Positions 31,980 to 40,952 of a stretch of 64,000 nucleotides of DNA are shown here, in pieces (position 1 is the stretch's first letter; each line of letters begins with the position of its first letter). Source of the stretch: Propionibacteriaceae bacterium (GTDB lineage: Bacteria; Actinomycetota; Actinomycetes; Propionibacteriales; Propionibacteriaceae); the NCBI GenBank assembly GCA_009782785.1, contig WRIJ01000006.1:1-64000 (forward strand), in the 5' to 3' direction. The position numbers and the translations under genes are program-made. The notes beneath the pieces are model-generated. The model searched no databases and was not told the origin of the DNA. It saw only the letters and a list, made by a program, of their open reading frames with translations.

Positions 31980-33146
31980 ATGATCATCAGACTCACGACG
32001 ACAGATGTTGCCCATGGTGGGTGGTGTGTTGGACGCCATGAGGACAGAGTTGTCTTCGTGTCGGGTGCCCTTCCCCATGAAACAGTCGATGTAGAGATCA
32101 CTTCTCAGCGCTCAAAGATGTGGTACGGGCGTACTGTGGCCATTCAAGAATCCTCCCCGGATCGGGTCCCGCACATCTGGCCCCTTGCTGAGGCCACCAG
32201 TGTTGGCGGTGTGAACCTCGGACATGTTTCCTTGAGTGCCCAACACCAGTGGAAAGCATCGGTGATCAATACCCAGATGAGGCGCCTAGCCCAGCTCGAC
32301 ACACGCGTTGAGGTAGAACCAGCTCCCGGTGATCAGGACCGACGAGGTCTCAGGTGGCGTACTCGACTAGATCTCAGCGTCAATGCCCAAGGACGCCTCG
32401 CGATGAACTGTGCCCACAGTCATGATGTGGTGGCCATTGATGGGATGCCACTCGCACATGAGGACATCATCTCAGAGCTACACCACGATATCACCAGGCG
32501 GCACCCACAAGGAACCCGGCGTTATGTTTATGCCAGTGACTCTGGGTTGCTCGTCACTCAAGAAACCTCACCAGCGATCGTACGCGAAAAAGTTGCGACG
32601 AGCTTGGGGACATGGTCCTTTGAGGTGGATGGATGGGGATTCTTTCAAGTTCACCGTGAGGCACCGAAAGTCTTGCTTGAAGCAGTCATTGACGCAGTGG
32701 GGGAGTCTTGGGATTCCCTCCTGGATCTCTACAGTGGAGTGGGGTTGTTGGCTATTCCCTTAGCGGAGGTCACAGGCGCCCGGGTTACGGCTGTAGAGAT
32801 CGAGACCCGAGCAAGTCAATTGCTGAGTCGCAATGCCCGTACCTCAGATGTCGAGGTCAGAACGGGGGATGCTCGAATAGCAATGACAGCCATGGCCCCG
32901 GGCCAGTATGAGGTTGTGGTCTGCGATCCTCCACGAGCTGGTCTCAAACGTGAGTCAGTGAACCAAATCGCAGGCCTGCGGCCAGAATTAGTGGTCTATG
33001 TTGCCTGCGATCCTGCTTCACTGGCTCGGGATGTGGGGTTCTTCCACAGTCATGGTTATGAATTGACGCGGCTTCGAGCCTTTGACCTTTTCCCGATGAC
33101 ACACCATGTGGAGTGTGTTGCCGTACTGGCGAACACTACCGGGTAA
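31980..33146 (+). CDS. TrmA/RlmD-type RNA 5-methyluridine methyltransferase
   Basis: A 388-residue SAM-dependent RNA methyltransferase. An N-terminal TRAM domain (about 1-58, HGGWCVGRHEDRVVFVSGAL) binds RNA. The catalytic domain has the SAM motif LLDLYSGVGLLAIPLAE (about 247), VVCDPPRAGLKRE and nucleophile Cys in VYVACDPASLARD. It likely makes m5U in tRNA or 23S rRNA; TrmA, RlmC and RlmD cannot be told apart here, and the four-Cys iron-sulphur cluster of RlmD is not evident. TACAGT lies nine bases before ATG 31980. Confidence 0.88.
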   Translation: MIIRLTTTDVAHGGWCVGRHEDRVVFVSGALPHETVDVEITSQRSKMWYGRTVAIQESSPDRVPHIWPLAEATSVGGVNLGHVSLSAQHQWKASVINTQMRRLAQLDTRVEVEPAPGDQDRRGLRWRTRLDLSVNAQGRLAMNCAHSHDVVAIDGMPLAHEDIISELHHDITRRHPQGTRRYVYASDSGLLVTQETSPAIVREKVATSLGTWSFEVDGWGFFQVHREAPKVLLEAVIDAVGESWDSLLDLYSGVGLLAIPLAEVTGARVTAVEIETRASQLLSRNARTSDVEVRTGDARIAMTAMAPGQYEVVVCDPPRAGLKRESVNQIAGLRPELVVYVACDPASLARDVGFFHSHGYELTRLRAFDLFPMTHHVECVAVLANTTG

Positions 33147-33183
33147 GCGCCGGTAGGATGGACTGATATTCCAGGAAGGAACC

Positions 33184-35769
33184 ATGATGAGCACCACACA
33201 GACGTTAAGCGTGGGATCAACGACCTACCGCTACTTTCCAGTAGCGGACTTTTCGGCGAAACTGCCGCTAACCGTGGCCATTGTTGCCGAGAATCTGCTT
33301 CGTCGGGACGTTGACCCAGCTCAAATTGAGGCCTTACGCTCCTGGTCACCTGCAAGTGGGACTGACCAGGAAATAGAATTCTTGCCAGCGCGAGTGGTGA
33401 TGCAAGACTTTACCGGTGTTCCTTGTGTGGTTGATTTGGCCACCTTGCGTGAAGCTGTTGATGAATTGGGAGGTGATCCTCTTCAGGTCAATCCCCAGGT
33501 CCCCACAGAACTGGTCATCGATCACTCGGTTGTAGCGGACCACCACGGGTCACCGGAGGCTTTCGCAGACAATGTTGACCTGGAGTTTTCCCGGAATCAA
33601 GAACGATACGAATTTCTCAAGTGGGGGCAGCAAGCTTTCACCAATTTCCATGTCGTACCTCCAGGAACAGGGATCGTTCACCAAGTCAATGTCGAGCACC
33701 TCGCTCGAGTGGTCATGGTTGATGGTGACCTGGCATACCCCGACACCTGTGTGGGTACGGATTCCCACACCACTATGGTTAATGGGCTGGGAGTACTTGG
33801 TTGGGGAGTGGGAGGCATCGAAGCTGAGGCTGCCATGTTGGGTCAACCCGTTACGATGACTGTGCCCCACGTGGTCGGTGTTGAACTCGTTGGAACCCTC
33901 GCTGCAGGAGTGACATCAACCGATCTCGTCTTGATGATCACCCAGAGGCTTCGACAACACAAGGTCGTGGGAAAGTTTGTTGAGTTCTTTGGCGAAGCAG
34001 TTGAAGGCATTGGTGTGGAAACACGGGCAACCATTGCTAATATGAGCCCAGAATATGGCTCGACTGCATGTCTCTTTCCCATTGATGCTCGAACTATCGA
34101 CTACCTGCGTATGACTGGCAGAGATGCTCACCAGGTGGAGTTAGTGGAGGCTTATGCCAAAGCACAAGGATTTTTCGGGCCCCGGCAAGCCACCTATTCG
34201 GAGACTCTCCGTATTGATTTGGGTGAGGTCACCCCCAGCATTGCGGGGCCTAAGCGACCCCAAGATCGAATCTTGTTGGACAATGCCAAGTCGAGTTTTC
34301 AACAGGCTCTCGCTCAGGGTGGTTATCCAACATTGAGCGTGCCGTCCGATCTGGGGGAACTCACCACGGGTTTGGTGGCCCTGGCTTCTATCACTAGCTG
34401 TACGAATACCTCCAACCCTTCAGCCATGGTGACCGCTGGGCTCCTGGCGAAGAGGGCTGTTGAGATGGGGCTTGAGACTAAAACCTGGGTGAAGACAACA
34501 TTAGCTCCAGGCTCTCAGGTGGTCACAGACTACTTGGATCGAGCAGGACTGACTCCAGCTCTTGAAGCTTTGGGTTTCTATCTGGTGGGGTACGGATGTG
34601 TCACCTGTATTGGTAACTCAGGTCCGATCAAACCTGAAGTGAAGTCAGCTGTCGATCAGGGGGTTGTAGTGAGCGCAGTCTTGAGTGGCAACAGAAATTT
34701 TGAGGGGCGCATCTCACCCGATATCCAGATGAATTATCTTGCAAGTCCGGCTCTCGTGGTTGCTTACGCACTGGCAGGAACGATGGATATTGATTTTGCT
34801 AACGAACCCATAGGTCTAAATTCCGAAGGCCAGGAAGTCTTCCTCAAGGATATATGGCCCGCTGTGGAAGAAATCACCTCGGCAGTGAACAACCACGTAG
34901 ATTCCTCCATGTTCTCCTCACGTTATGCCCAGGTATTTTCCGGATCACAGCGTTGGCAAAGTCTTAGTGGGGAGTCATCATCGAAGTACACCTGGGGTGA
35001 ATCGACATATATTCGCCGCGCACCCTATTTTGATCAGCTAGGTTCCACTGCACAAGGTGTGGGGGACATCAACCAGGGGCGTATCTTGCTGATGCTGGGG
35101 GATTCAGTGACCACGGACCATATTTCTCCTGCTGGAACAATCAAACCCGAGAGTCCTGCTGGGCGTTATCTCCTCTCCCAAGGTGTGGAGGTGAGCGACT
35201 TCAATTCCTATGGATCGAGGCGTGGAAATCACGAAGTCATGGTGCGCGGTACTTTCGCCAATATCCGACTACAAAACCACATGGTTCCTGGCACAGTGGG
35301 GGGATACACCCTCGACTTTACTCACAGTGACACCCCTGTGGTCTCGGTGTTCGATGCTGCAGAAAGTTATCAAAGCCATGGAATCCCTCTGGTTATCTTT
35401 GCGGGACAAGAATATGGTTCAGGATCTAGTCGCGATTGGGCCGCTAAGGGGACTGCTCTGTTGGGAGTACGAGCCGTTATTGCTCAGAGCTTTGAGAGAA
35501 TCCACCGATCCAACTTGGTGGGAATGGGTATCCTTCCACTGCAATTCTTGGAGGGTGAATCCGCTGAAACCTGGGGGGTGACAGGCTCCGAGGTGATCAC
35601 CATTGAAGGACTTACTGGTATTGATCCTCTTCCACGTATGGTGAGCGTCAAGGTTGGCGCGAAAAAGTTCACTGCTCGTTTGCGTGTCGATACTCCCACA
35701 GAGGAACGCTATATCCACCATGGTGGAATATTGGGATACCAGGCAAGGTTACTGGCAGGTAGACTATGA
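33184..35769 (+). CDS. acnA: Aconitate hydratase
   Basis: An 861-residue aconitase A of the TCA cycle. Iron-sulphur ligands are in TSCTNTSNPS and YGCVTCIGNSGP. Substrate-binding motifs include GTDSHTTMVNGLGVLGWGVG and GQEYGSGSSRDWAAKG in the swivelling domain. GGAAGGAACC precedes ATG 33184. It overlaps the next small membrane-protein gene by four bases (ATGA). Actinobacterial aconitases are usually nearer 890-940 residues, so this one is compact. Confidence 0.96.
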   Translation: MMSTTQTLSVGSTTYRYFPVADFSAKLPLTVAIVAENLLRRDVDPAQIEALRSWSPASGTDQEIEFLPARVVMQDFTGVPCVVDLATLREAVDELGGDPLQVNPQVPTELVIDHSVVADHHGSPEAFADNVDLEFSRNQERYEFLKWGQQAFTNFHVVPPGTGIVHQVNVEHLARVVMVDGDLAYPDTCVGTDSHTTMVNGLGVLGWGVGGIEAEAAMLGQPVTMTVPHVVGVELVGTLAAGVTSTDLVLMITQRLRQHKVVGKFVEFFGEAVEGIGVETRATIANMSPEYGSTACLFPIDARTIDYLRMTGRDAHQVELVEAYAKAQGFFGPRQATYSETLRIDLGEVTPSIAGPKRPQDRILLDNAKSSFQQALAQGGYPTLSVPSDLGELTTGLVALASITSCTNTSNPSAMVTAGLLAKRAVEMGLETKTWVKTTLAPGSQVVTDYLDRAGLTPALEALGFYLVGYGCVTCIGNSGPIKPEVKSAVDQGVVVSAVLSGNRNFEGRISPDIQMNYLASPALVVAYALAGTMDIDFANEPIGLNSEGQEVFLKDIWPAVEEITSAVNNHVDSSMFSSRYAQVFSGSQRWQSLSGESSSKYTWGESTYIRRAPYFDQLGSTAQGVGDINQGRILLMLGDSVTTDHISPAGTIKPESPAGRYLLSQGVEVSDFNSYGSRRGNHEVMVRGTFANIRLQNHMVPGTVGGYTLDFTHSDTPVVSVFDAAESYQSHGIPLVIFAGQEYGSGSSRDWAAKGTALLGVRAVIAQSFERIHRSNLVGMGILPLQFLEGESAETWGVTGSEVITIEGLTGIDPLPRMVSVKVGAKKFTARLRVDTPTEERYIHHGGILGYQARLLAGRL

Positions 35770-36251
35770 GTCTGCGAATATCTCGGTCACCTTGGGGAAT
35801 GGCTAGAGTGGCGTACTCCTATCTCGGTGCGATCCTCGCTGGTTTGATGACCATGATGACCTTGGTCGTCGTGTGGCCCATCACGGCTGCACTCCCAGTG
35901 TGCAAGAACGACCCCGGAGGGTACTGCAGTCACATTTTGACAATGTACGTTGGTCTAGGTGCGATCGTGGGTTTTCTTTTCCTGACTGCGCATCTTCTTC
36001 GCCTCGGGTGGCAGTGGGCTTTGTGGATGATTGGTCTGACACTGGTTGTTGCCCAACTCATCATCGATCTGTCTGCGCCTTCTTGGGGATGGTTCCTTGT
36101 CGTGATTCCGCTACTCGGCGCTCTTGCGACCTACGGGCTGTCAGATGCTCCAGCGCCACGACCATTGGCCATAGGGAGGCTGGTTGGGCTCGGTGTGATT
36201 TTTACCCAATTCATCGTGTGGTTAGCGATATTACTCACAGGTAAGAACTAA
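35766..36251 (+). CDS. Hypothetical four- to five-pass membrane protein
   Basis: A 161-residue protein with five hydrophobic stretches (about 15-40, 58-80, 84-104, 107-123 and 135-158) and a two-Cys loop (PVCKNDPGGYCSH) between the first two. I do not recognise the family. It is co-translated with acnA by an ATGA overlap, which suggests co-expression rather than a known shared function. Confidence 0.7.
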   Translation: MSLRISRSPWGMARVAYSYLGAILAGLMTMMTLVVVWPITAALPVCKNDPGGYCSHILTMYVGLGAIVGFLFLTAHLLRLGWQWALWMIGLTLVVAQLIIDLSAPSWGWFLVVIPLLGALATYGLSDAPAPRPLAIGRLVGLGVIFTQFIVWLAILLTGKN

Positions 36252-36294
36252 GGGAACGAGGGCTTGTGGGATAGTGGATTCGGCATGCGACTAC

Positions 36295-36300
36295 TAGACT
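36295..36300 (+). promoter_or_regulatory. Leaderless -10 element of dxs
   Basis: TAGACT, six bases before ATG 36307, with no SD. It is identical in sequence to the ddl -10. Confidence 0.52.
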
Positions 36301-36306
36301 AGCGGG

Positions 36307-38163
36307 ATGCCACTACTGTCGGATCTCAGTGCTCCTGAGGATCTTGCGAATCTTACAGACAAGGAACTCGATCATCTCTGTCACCAGATTCGGCAATTCC
36401 TCATTGAGAAGGTGTCTGCCACTGGTGGGCACCTGGGGCCAAATCTTGGTGTAGTGGAACTGACGATGGCCATCCATAGAGTATTTGATTCCCCCCAAGA
36501 TCCTATTCTCTTTGATACTGGCCACATTTCCTACGTACACAAGATTCTCACCGGCCGACATGCCCAGTTTGATACCTTGCGTCAAGCCGGAGGACTCTCC
36601 GGATACCCCTCACGCGACGAATCCCCCCATGATTGGTTAGAAAGCTCGCATGCCTCAGCAGCTTTGTCCTGGGGCGCAGGCATGGCTGAAGCCTTCCATC
36701 TTCGTGGTGATCCCCATACAGTCGTTGTCGTTGTCGGTGATGGGGCTCTCACTGGGGGAATGGCTTGGGAGGCACTCAACAACATCGCAGTTCACAAGGA
36801 TTTACGTATCGTCGTCGTCGTTAACGATAACGGGCGTTCGTACACCCCGACTGTGGGTGGATTGGCCAAGCGACTTGCCGGTATTCGTACTGACCGCCGA
36901 TATGACCCCACCTTGGACGTGGTGAAAACTGTCGTACAAAAAACCCCAGTAGTCGGTAAGCCCACCTATGAGCTTCTCCATGGGTTGAAAGTGGGGCTGA
37001 AAGATATTCTCACTCCTCAAGGGCTCTTCTCTGATTTGGATCTGAAATATATTGGCCCAGTAAATGGCCACCACTTGAATTCAATAGAGATCGCACTCAC
37101 TCAAGCCAAACAGTACGACGGGCCAGTCATCGTTCACTGCATCACGAAAAAGGGTCATGGATATTCCGAAGCCGAGCAAAATGAGGAAGACCGCCACCAT
37201 GCTGTTGATGCCATGTCAACTGTCGACGAGGCGGCACCCTCACACCCCTCATGGACCTCGGTCTTTTCAACTGCGATGCTCGACCTTGCCCGTGACGATT
37301 CTCGAATTGTTGCTCTGAGTGCGGCGATGGTGAATCCCGTGGGGTTAGGGCCCATGGCACAAGCCTTCCCAGGGAGAGTCTTTGATGTTGGCATTGCTGA
37401 ACAACATGCCATCGCCAGTGCAGCAGGTATGGCAATGGCCGGACTCAAACCTGTGGTAGCGATCTATTCCACCTTCCTCAATCGAGGATTCGATCAAATG
37501 CTCATGGATGTGGCTCTCCATCAACTACCAGTGACCTTTGTTTTGGATAGGGCTGGTATTACTGGCCCTGATGGGGCGAGCCACCATGGAATCTGGGATC
37601 TAGCTATCTTGGGGAGTATTCCGCAGATGAGAGTGGCCATACCCAGGGATGGGGAAACCTTGGTTGCAACACTGAACGAGGCCATCAGCGATGATCAACA
37701 CCCTACGGCACTGCGATTCCCTCGTGGCGAAGCTCCCAAGAGGCGAGCACCTGTGCGACAAGTCGGCTCAATTGATGTCATGGCAGAGGAAGACAATCCA
37801 ACAGTGAGCATTATTGCCTATGGTCCTCTGGTGGGTCTTGGATGCGAGATTGGTCAGGAACTGACCAAGAGGTCAATACCTAACCGCGTTGTAGATCCTG
37901 TGTGGGCTTTACCGATCAGCGATGATCTCCTTGAACTCAGCGGTGATTCTCACATCGTTGTGACTTTGGAAGATGGCATCGATCAAGGTGGGATCGGGCA
38001 AAAAGTCCATGTTGGACTCCACAATCATGGGTCTGCTGCTCACGTCATCAGTTACGCTGTTCCGACTGCCTTCATTGCCCAGGGTTCACGAGAGAAAATC
38101 CTCGCTGATCTTGGGTTCACAACGTCGGCAATAGTGGATCGTGTGGTGGAGAATCTTCCGTAA
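36307..38163 (+). CDS. dxs: 1-deoxy-D-xylulose-5-phosphate synthase
   Basis: A 618-residue thiamine-diphosphate enzyme opening the MEP isoprenoid pathway. It has KVSATGGHLGPNLGVVELT, the ThDP motif VVGDGALTGGMAWEALNN (about 147), GHDGxD-like GPVNGHHLNSIE, and VGIAEQHAIASAAGMA in the pyrimidine-binding domain with the catalytic Glu. Length is normal. Its last 47 bases overlap the end of the convergent rnd gene. Confidence 0.96.
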   Translation: MPLLSDLSAPEDLANLTDKELDHLCHQIRQFLIEKVSATGGHLGPNLGVVELTMAIHRVFDSPQDPILFDTGHISYVHKILTGRHAQFDTLRQAGGLSGYPSRDESPHDWLESSHASAALSWGAGMAEAFHLRGDPHTVVVVVGDGALTGGMAWEALNNIAVHKDLRIVVVVNDNGRSYTPTVGGLAKRLAGIRTDRRYDPTLDVVKTVVQKTPVVGKPTYELLHGLKVGLKDILTPQGLFSDLDLKYIGPVNGHHLNSIEIALTQAKQYDGPVIVHCITKKGHGYSEAEQNEEDRHHAVDAMSTVDEAAPSHPSWTSVFSTAMLDLARDDSRIVALSAAMVNPVGLGPMAQAFPGRVFDVGIAEQHAIASAAGMAMAGLKPVVAIYSTFLNRGFDQMLMDVALHQLPVTFVLDRAGITGPDGASHHGIWDLAILGSIPQMRVAIPRDGETLVATLNEAISDDQHPTALRFPRGEAPKRRAPVRQVGSIDVMAEEDNPTVSIIAYGPLVGLGCEIGQELTKRSIPNRVVDPVWALPISDDLLELSGDSHIVVTLEDGIDQGGIGQKVHVGLHNHGSAAHVISYAVPTAFIAQGSREKILADLGFTTSAIVDRVVENLP

Positions 38164-39409
38164 CCAGATCGGACTTGTTGAGGTGATCGACAAGTATCGG
38201 TACGACAATATCGCACTGCCATGGGCGTACATGTAAGTGCATCAGTTGACTTCTCACCGACTCCTCATCAGTGGTGGTGAGATTCCACAGGAAAGTTTTC
38301 AGTATTGCTGATGTTATGAGAATCTCCATCGCCACGCCCAGCTCTTCGCTGCGGGTTTTGATTGTCGGGCGAAGTTCTCCCCACAACTTCGCTGCTTGAG
38401 GTTTCTTTCGCATCCATGTGCTGGGTGGGGGGATATCTGTTGATAGGCGGCGGCGAGAGGGCAGTTCATCGGTAGACAATTCCTCGACTCGATCCAGCGC
38501 GTCGTAGAAGCTGGCAATATGTGCCTGGCTCAGGAACTTTCCCCACTTTTTTCGCTTCAACAGGTTTCGACTCTTCTTGAGATGATCTTGTCCAGCAAGT
38601 GATGCGATCGCAGATATTTCTTGGTCCCTCAGAATTCGGTGCGGAGAAAGATCGAGTTCTTTTCCGAGGTTTTCTCTTTGACCCCACAGGTGTTGGACCA
38701 CGGCCAGGCCGCGGGGGGAGGACACCATATGGATATTCTTTGTCCCCCGCCACGGGTCAGGTTTGGGTAGGGGAGCAGGGGCGTTCAGGAGCCAGGTGAA
38801 CTCTTGTTCTGCCCACGAATCTCGACCGCTCTGGATGAGCTCACTGCGTAATTTTTCGCTTAAGCGAACAAGAAATTCAACATCACCGGCAGCATAGGAA
38901 AGCCATGAAGCTGGAAGAGGGCGAGTAGACCAGTCAGAGTGTCCATGATCCTTCGCTAGTCGCACATCAAGGACGTCCTCGACTAAGGCTCCCAAAGAGA
39001 CCCTCTCGTACCCAAGAAGTCTGGCGGACAGCTCGGTGTCAAATATTCTGGTTGGTGTTAGCCCAATGAGTTTGACTGAGGCGAGGTCGCCGCTAGCCGA
39101 GTGGAGAACCCACGTATGTCTGGCCAAGGCCCGCCCCAATTGTTCGATAGCTCGTGAACTCAAGGTCGTGGGGTCAATGAGAAGGACCCCAGTTTCTTCA
39201 CTAGCGAGTTGAATGAGGTACGGGCGCTGGTTGTAGAGGAAACCTGAGGCTCGTTCGGTATCTACTGCGATAGGGGTGTCGAACTTCTCGAGAATTGCCA
39301 GGTGAGGCTCCAGTTCCTCGTCGGTAGAAATGAGGTCGACAAGCTCAGGGATGTAAAGGGGCAAGTCGGTGACCTCAGGAGTCTCCATCTTAGTGAGCTG
39401 TCGGTTCAT
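38117..39409 (-). CDS. rnd: Ribonuclease D-like protein with HRDC domain
   Basis: A 430-residue 3'-5' exonuclease of the DEDD family for RNA maturation. Catalytic acids appear in IAVDTERASGF, FDTELSARLLG and YAAGDVEFLVRL. An HRDC nucleic-acid-binding domain follows (RGLAVVQHLWGQRENLGKEL, about 240-310). The open frame reaches 39445, but a terminator for the upstream rpmG transcript occupies 39435-39465, so the start is ATG 39409 or 39388. The rnd-dxs overlap is 47 bases, tail to tail. Confidence 0.88.
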   Translation of the reverse strand: MNRQLTKMETPEVTDLPLYIPELVDLISTDEELEPHLAILEKFDTPIAVDTERASGFLYNQRPYLIQLASEETGVLLIDPTTLSSRAIEQLGRALARHTWVLHSASGDLASVKLIGLTPTRIFDTELSARLLGYERVSLGALVEDVLDVRLAKDHGHSDWSTRPLPASWLSYAAGDVEFLVRLSEKLRSELIQSGRDSWAEQEFTWLLNAPAPLPKPDPWRGTKNIHMVSSPRGLAVVQHLWGQRENLGKELDLSPHRILRDQEISAIASLAGQDHLKKSRNLLKRKKWGKFLSQAHIASFYDALDRVEELSTDELPSRRRLSTDIPPPSTWMRKKPQAAKLWGELRPTIKTRSEELGVAMEILITSAILKTFLWNLTTTDEESVRSQLMHLHVRPWQCDIVVPILVDHLNKSDLVTEDSPPHDPLLPTL

Positions 39410-39425
39410 AGTCGTCAAAGGTGTG

Positions 39426-39465
39426 GGGAAAAAGAAAGCACGCACATTGAGGAGGTGCGTGCTTT
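39426..39465 (-). terminator. Rho-independent terminator after rpmG
   Basis: An 11-bp perfect stem, AAAGCACGCAC (39435-39445) with GTGCGTGCTTT (39455-39465), around a 9-base loop. On the - strand it is followed by CTTTTTCCCC. It would end the leftward tRNA/rpmG transcript just before rnd. Confidence 0.85.
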
Positions 39466-39480
39466 ATCAGTAGTGAGACG

Positions 39481-39651
39481 TCATCGGGTTTCGCGGTGAA
39501 CCTGGTGCTTACGACACCTGGGGCAGAACTTGTTTAAGTCCAAACGGTCAGGGTCATTGCGGCGGTTCTTCTTTGTAATGTAGTTACGTTCTTTACATTC
39601 TGTGCATGCCATAGTGATCTTCGGGCGTACATCGCCTGTTTTCTTCGCCAT
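39481..39651 (-). CDS. rpmG: 50S ribosomal protein L33
   Basis: A 56-residue ribosomal protein starting [19 protein letters not shown] and ending [14 protein letters not shown]. Both CxxC pairs are present, so this is the zinc-binding (C+) form. AAGGAGAG precedes ATG 39651. The tRNA-Thr, tRNA-Met, rpmG order is conserved among actinobacteria. Confidence 0.95.
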   Translation of the reverse strand: MAKKTGDVRPKITMACTECKERNYITKKNRRNDPDRLDLNKFCPRCRKHQVHRETR

Positions 39652-39678
39652 ATTACTCTCCTTTATTTCTGAACAATG

Positions 39679-39752
39679 TAGCGAGGGCGGGACTTGAACC
39701 CGCGACCTAACGATTATGAGTCGTTCGCTCTGACCACCTGAGCTACCCCGCC
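39679..39752 (-). tRNA. tRNA-Met (CAT), elongator
   Basis: A 74-base cloverleaf with anticodon loop containing CAT. The first acceptor pair G1-U72 and the lack of initiator features favour the elongator form; tRNA-Ile (CAT, lysidine) is less likely given the conserved tRNA-Thr/rpmG setting. CCA is not encoded. Confidence 0.9.
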
Positions 39753-39782
39753 ATCTGGTGCAGTGCTACCGCTCAGATAACG

Positions 39783-39855
39783 AGCCCCCATGCAGAATCG
39801 AACTGCAGACCTTTTCCTTACCATGGAAACGCTCTACCGACTGAGCTATAGGGGC
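39783..39855 (-). tRNA. tRNA-Thr (GGT)
   Basis: A 73-base cloverleaf, acceptor GCCCCTA pairing with TGGGGGC, anticodon loop ATGGTAA giving GGT. Co-oriented with tRNA-Met and rpmG. Confidence 0.94.
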
Positions 39856-39980
39856 AAGCGGAACAACGATACATCAGAACTCGAACGTACTCAAACTCGC
39901 GAGTTGCCACGAATCGCGGTTTTTGGTTCACCTGCGGAGATGGTGCTATGGTTATGCGTCGTATCATCAACGATGATCAA

Positions 39981-40063
39981 GGCGGGTTGCCCGAGCGGCC
40001 AATGGGAGCAGACTGTAAATCTGTCGGCGAATGCCTTCGGAGGTTCAAATCCTTCACCCGCCA
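39981..40063 (+). tRNA. tRNA-Tyr (GTA)
   Basis: A class II tRNA of 83 bases with a long variable arm, anticodon GTA, acceptor GGCGGGT pairing with ACCCGCC. The 3' CCA is encoded at 40064-40066. Confidence 0.95.
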
Positions 40064-40101
40064 CCAGCTGAGGCGAGAGCTACCATCGAGAGAGGATATC
40101 C

Positions 40102-40893
40102 ATGGCGGCGCCGGCACTAGTGATGCTGACTCATGGCAGCACTGATCCCCACGTGGGAGAAGTCAGTCACCACCTCCGTTATGGCCTCCAAACAATCCGC
40201 CCCACATTGGAAGTTAATGCCGCATTCATTGACCACTGCCCTCCAAGCGCCCTCCAAGTTGTCAGCCATCTTGCTGGCCGCGGAATCACTGAAATAGTCT
40301 TTGTTCCACTTCAGCTCGCGACAGTAACCGATCATGATCCTTCAGTTGATGCAGTGGTCAATAAGGTACGAGAATCCCATCCCTCCATCAAATTCGCAGT
40401 GGCACGCCCGCTAGGGCCTGAGGCTTGTCTCCTTCGACCTTTGGATGAGCGCCTTCGTTCGGCTTTGGGAACCTCCCACGCGACAGAAATTGATGGGCTG
40501 GTACTTTCTGCAGAGGGGCCATGTGATGTCCGTGGTTTGGGTATGCTTGCTCGGCGAGCACGCCAGTGGGGAGCCCACCATCGGCTTCCCTGCCAGTTAG
40601 CCATGGGTGATGGTTCTTCACCTAATGTTGCTGCAGCTATTGAGAGTCTCAATTCACAAGGGCGTCGCCATGTTGGTGTGGGGTCTTTCTTCCTTGCTCC
40701 GGATCTTGGATTCGATGCCCAAGCACGCTTAGCTCTCAAACATGGTGCTATCGCTGTCAGTTCCCCCATTGGGGTCGACGATACTGTTCTGGATCTGATT
40801 TTGGCCAGGTATGCTTTCGCTGCGATGGATCTTCTCGGTGACGATGAACAATTCCAACTTGACCATGAACCACAGGTTTCCTCGGTCGGTTAG
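40102..40893 (+). CDS. Sirohydrochlorin chelatase-like protein (CbiX family)
   Basis: A 263-residue protein with two chelatase-like half domains. The first begins ALVMLTHGSTDPHVGE with the His that binds metal, then VFVPLQLATVTDHDPSVD; the second has GVGSFFLAPDLGFDAQARLA. CbiX/SirB enzymes insert cobalt or iron into sirohydrochlorin for B12 or siroheme. No other tetrapyrrole gene is nearby, so the metal and product are unresolved. ATG 40102 follows GAGAGGAT. Confidence 0.85.
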   Translation: MAAPALVMLTHGSTDPHVGEVSHHLRYGLQTIRPTLEVNAAFIDHCPPSALQVVSHLAGRGITEIVFVPLQLATVTDHDPSVDAVVNKVRESHPSIKFAVARPLGPEACLLRPLDERLRSALGTSHATEIDGLVLSAEGPCDVRGLGMLARRARQWGAHHRLPCQLAMGDGSSPNVAAAIESLNSQGRRHVGVGSFFLAPDLGFDAQARLALKHGAIAVSSPIGVDDTVLDLILARYAFAAMDLLGDDEQFQLDHEPQVSSVG

Positions 40894-40952
40894 ATCGTCG
40901 CCGGTGACCCGGTGTCTTTTGCCTACCTCATAGGCGTGTACGCACTTTCAAT

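Noticed and set aside
39679..39752. Possible tRNA-Ile (CAT, lysidine-modified)
   Set aside because: Neighbour order with tRNA-Thr and rpmG and the acceptor stem fit elongator tRNA-Met better; only a covariance or TilS-determinant check would settle it.
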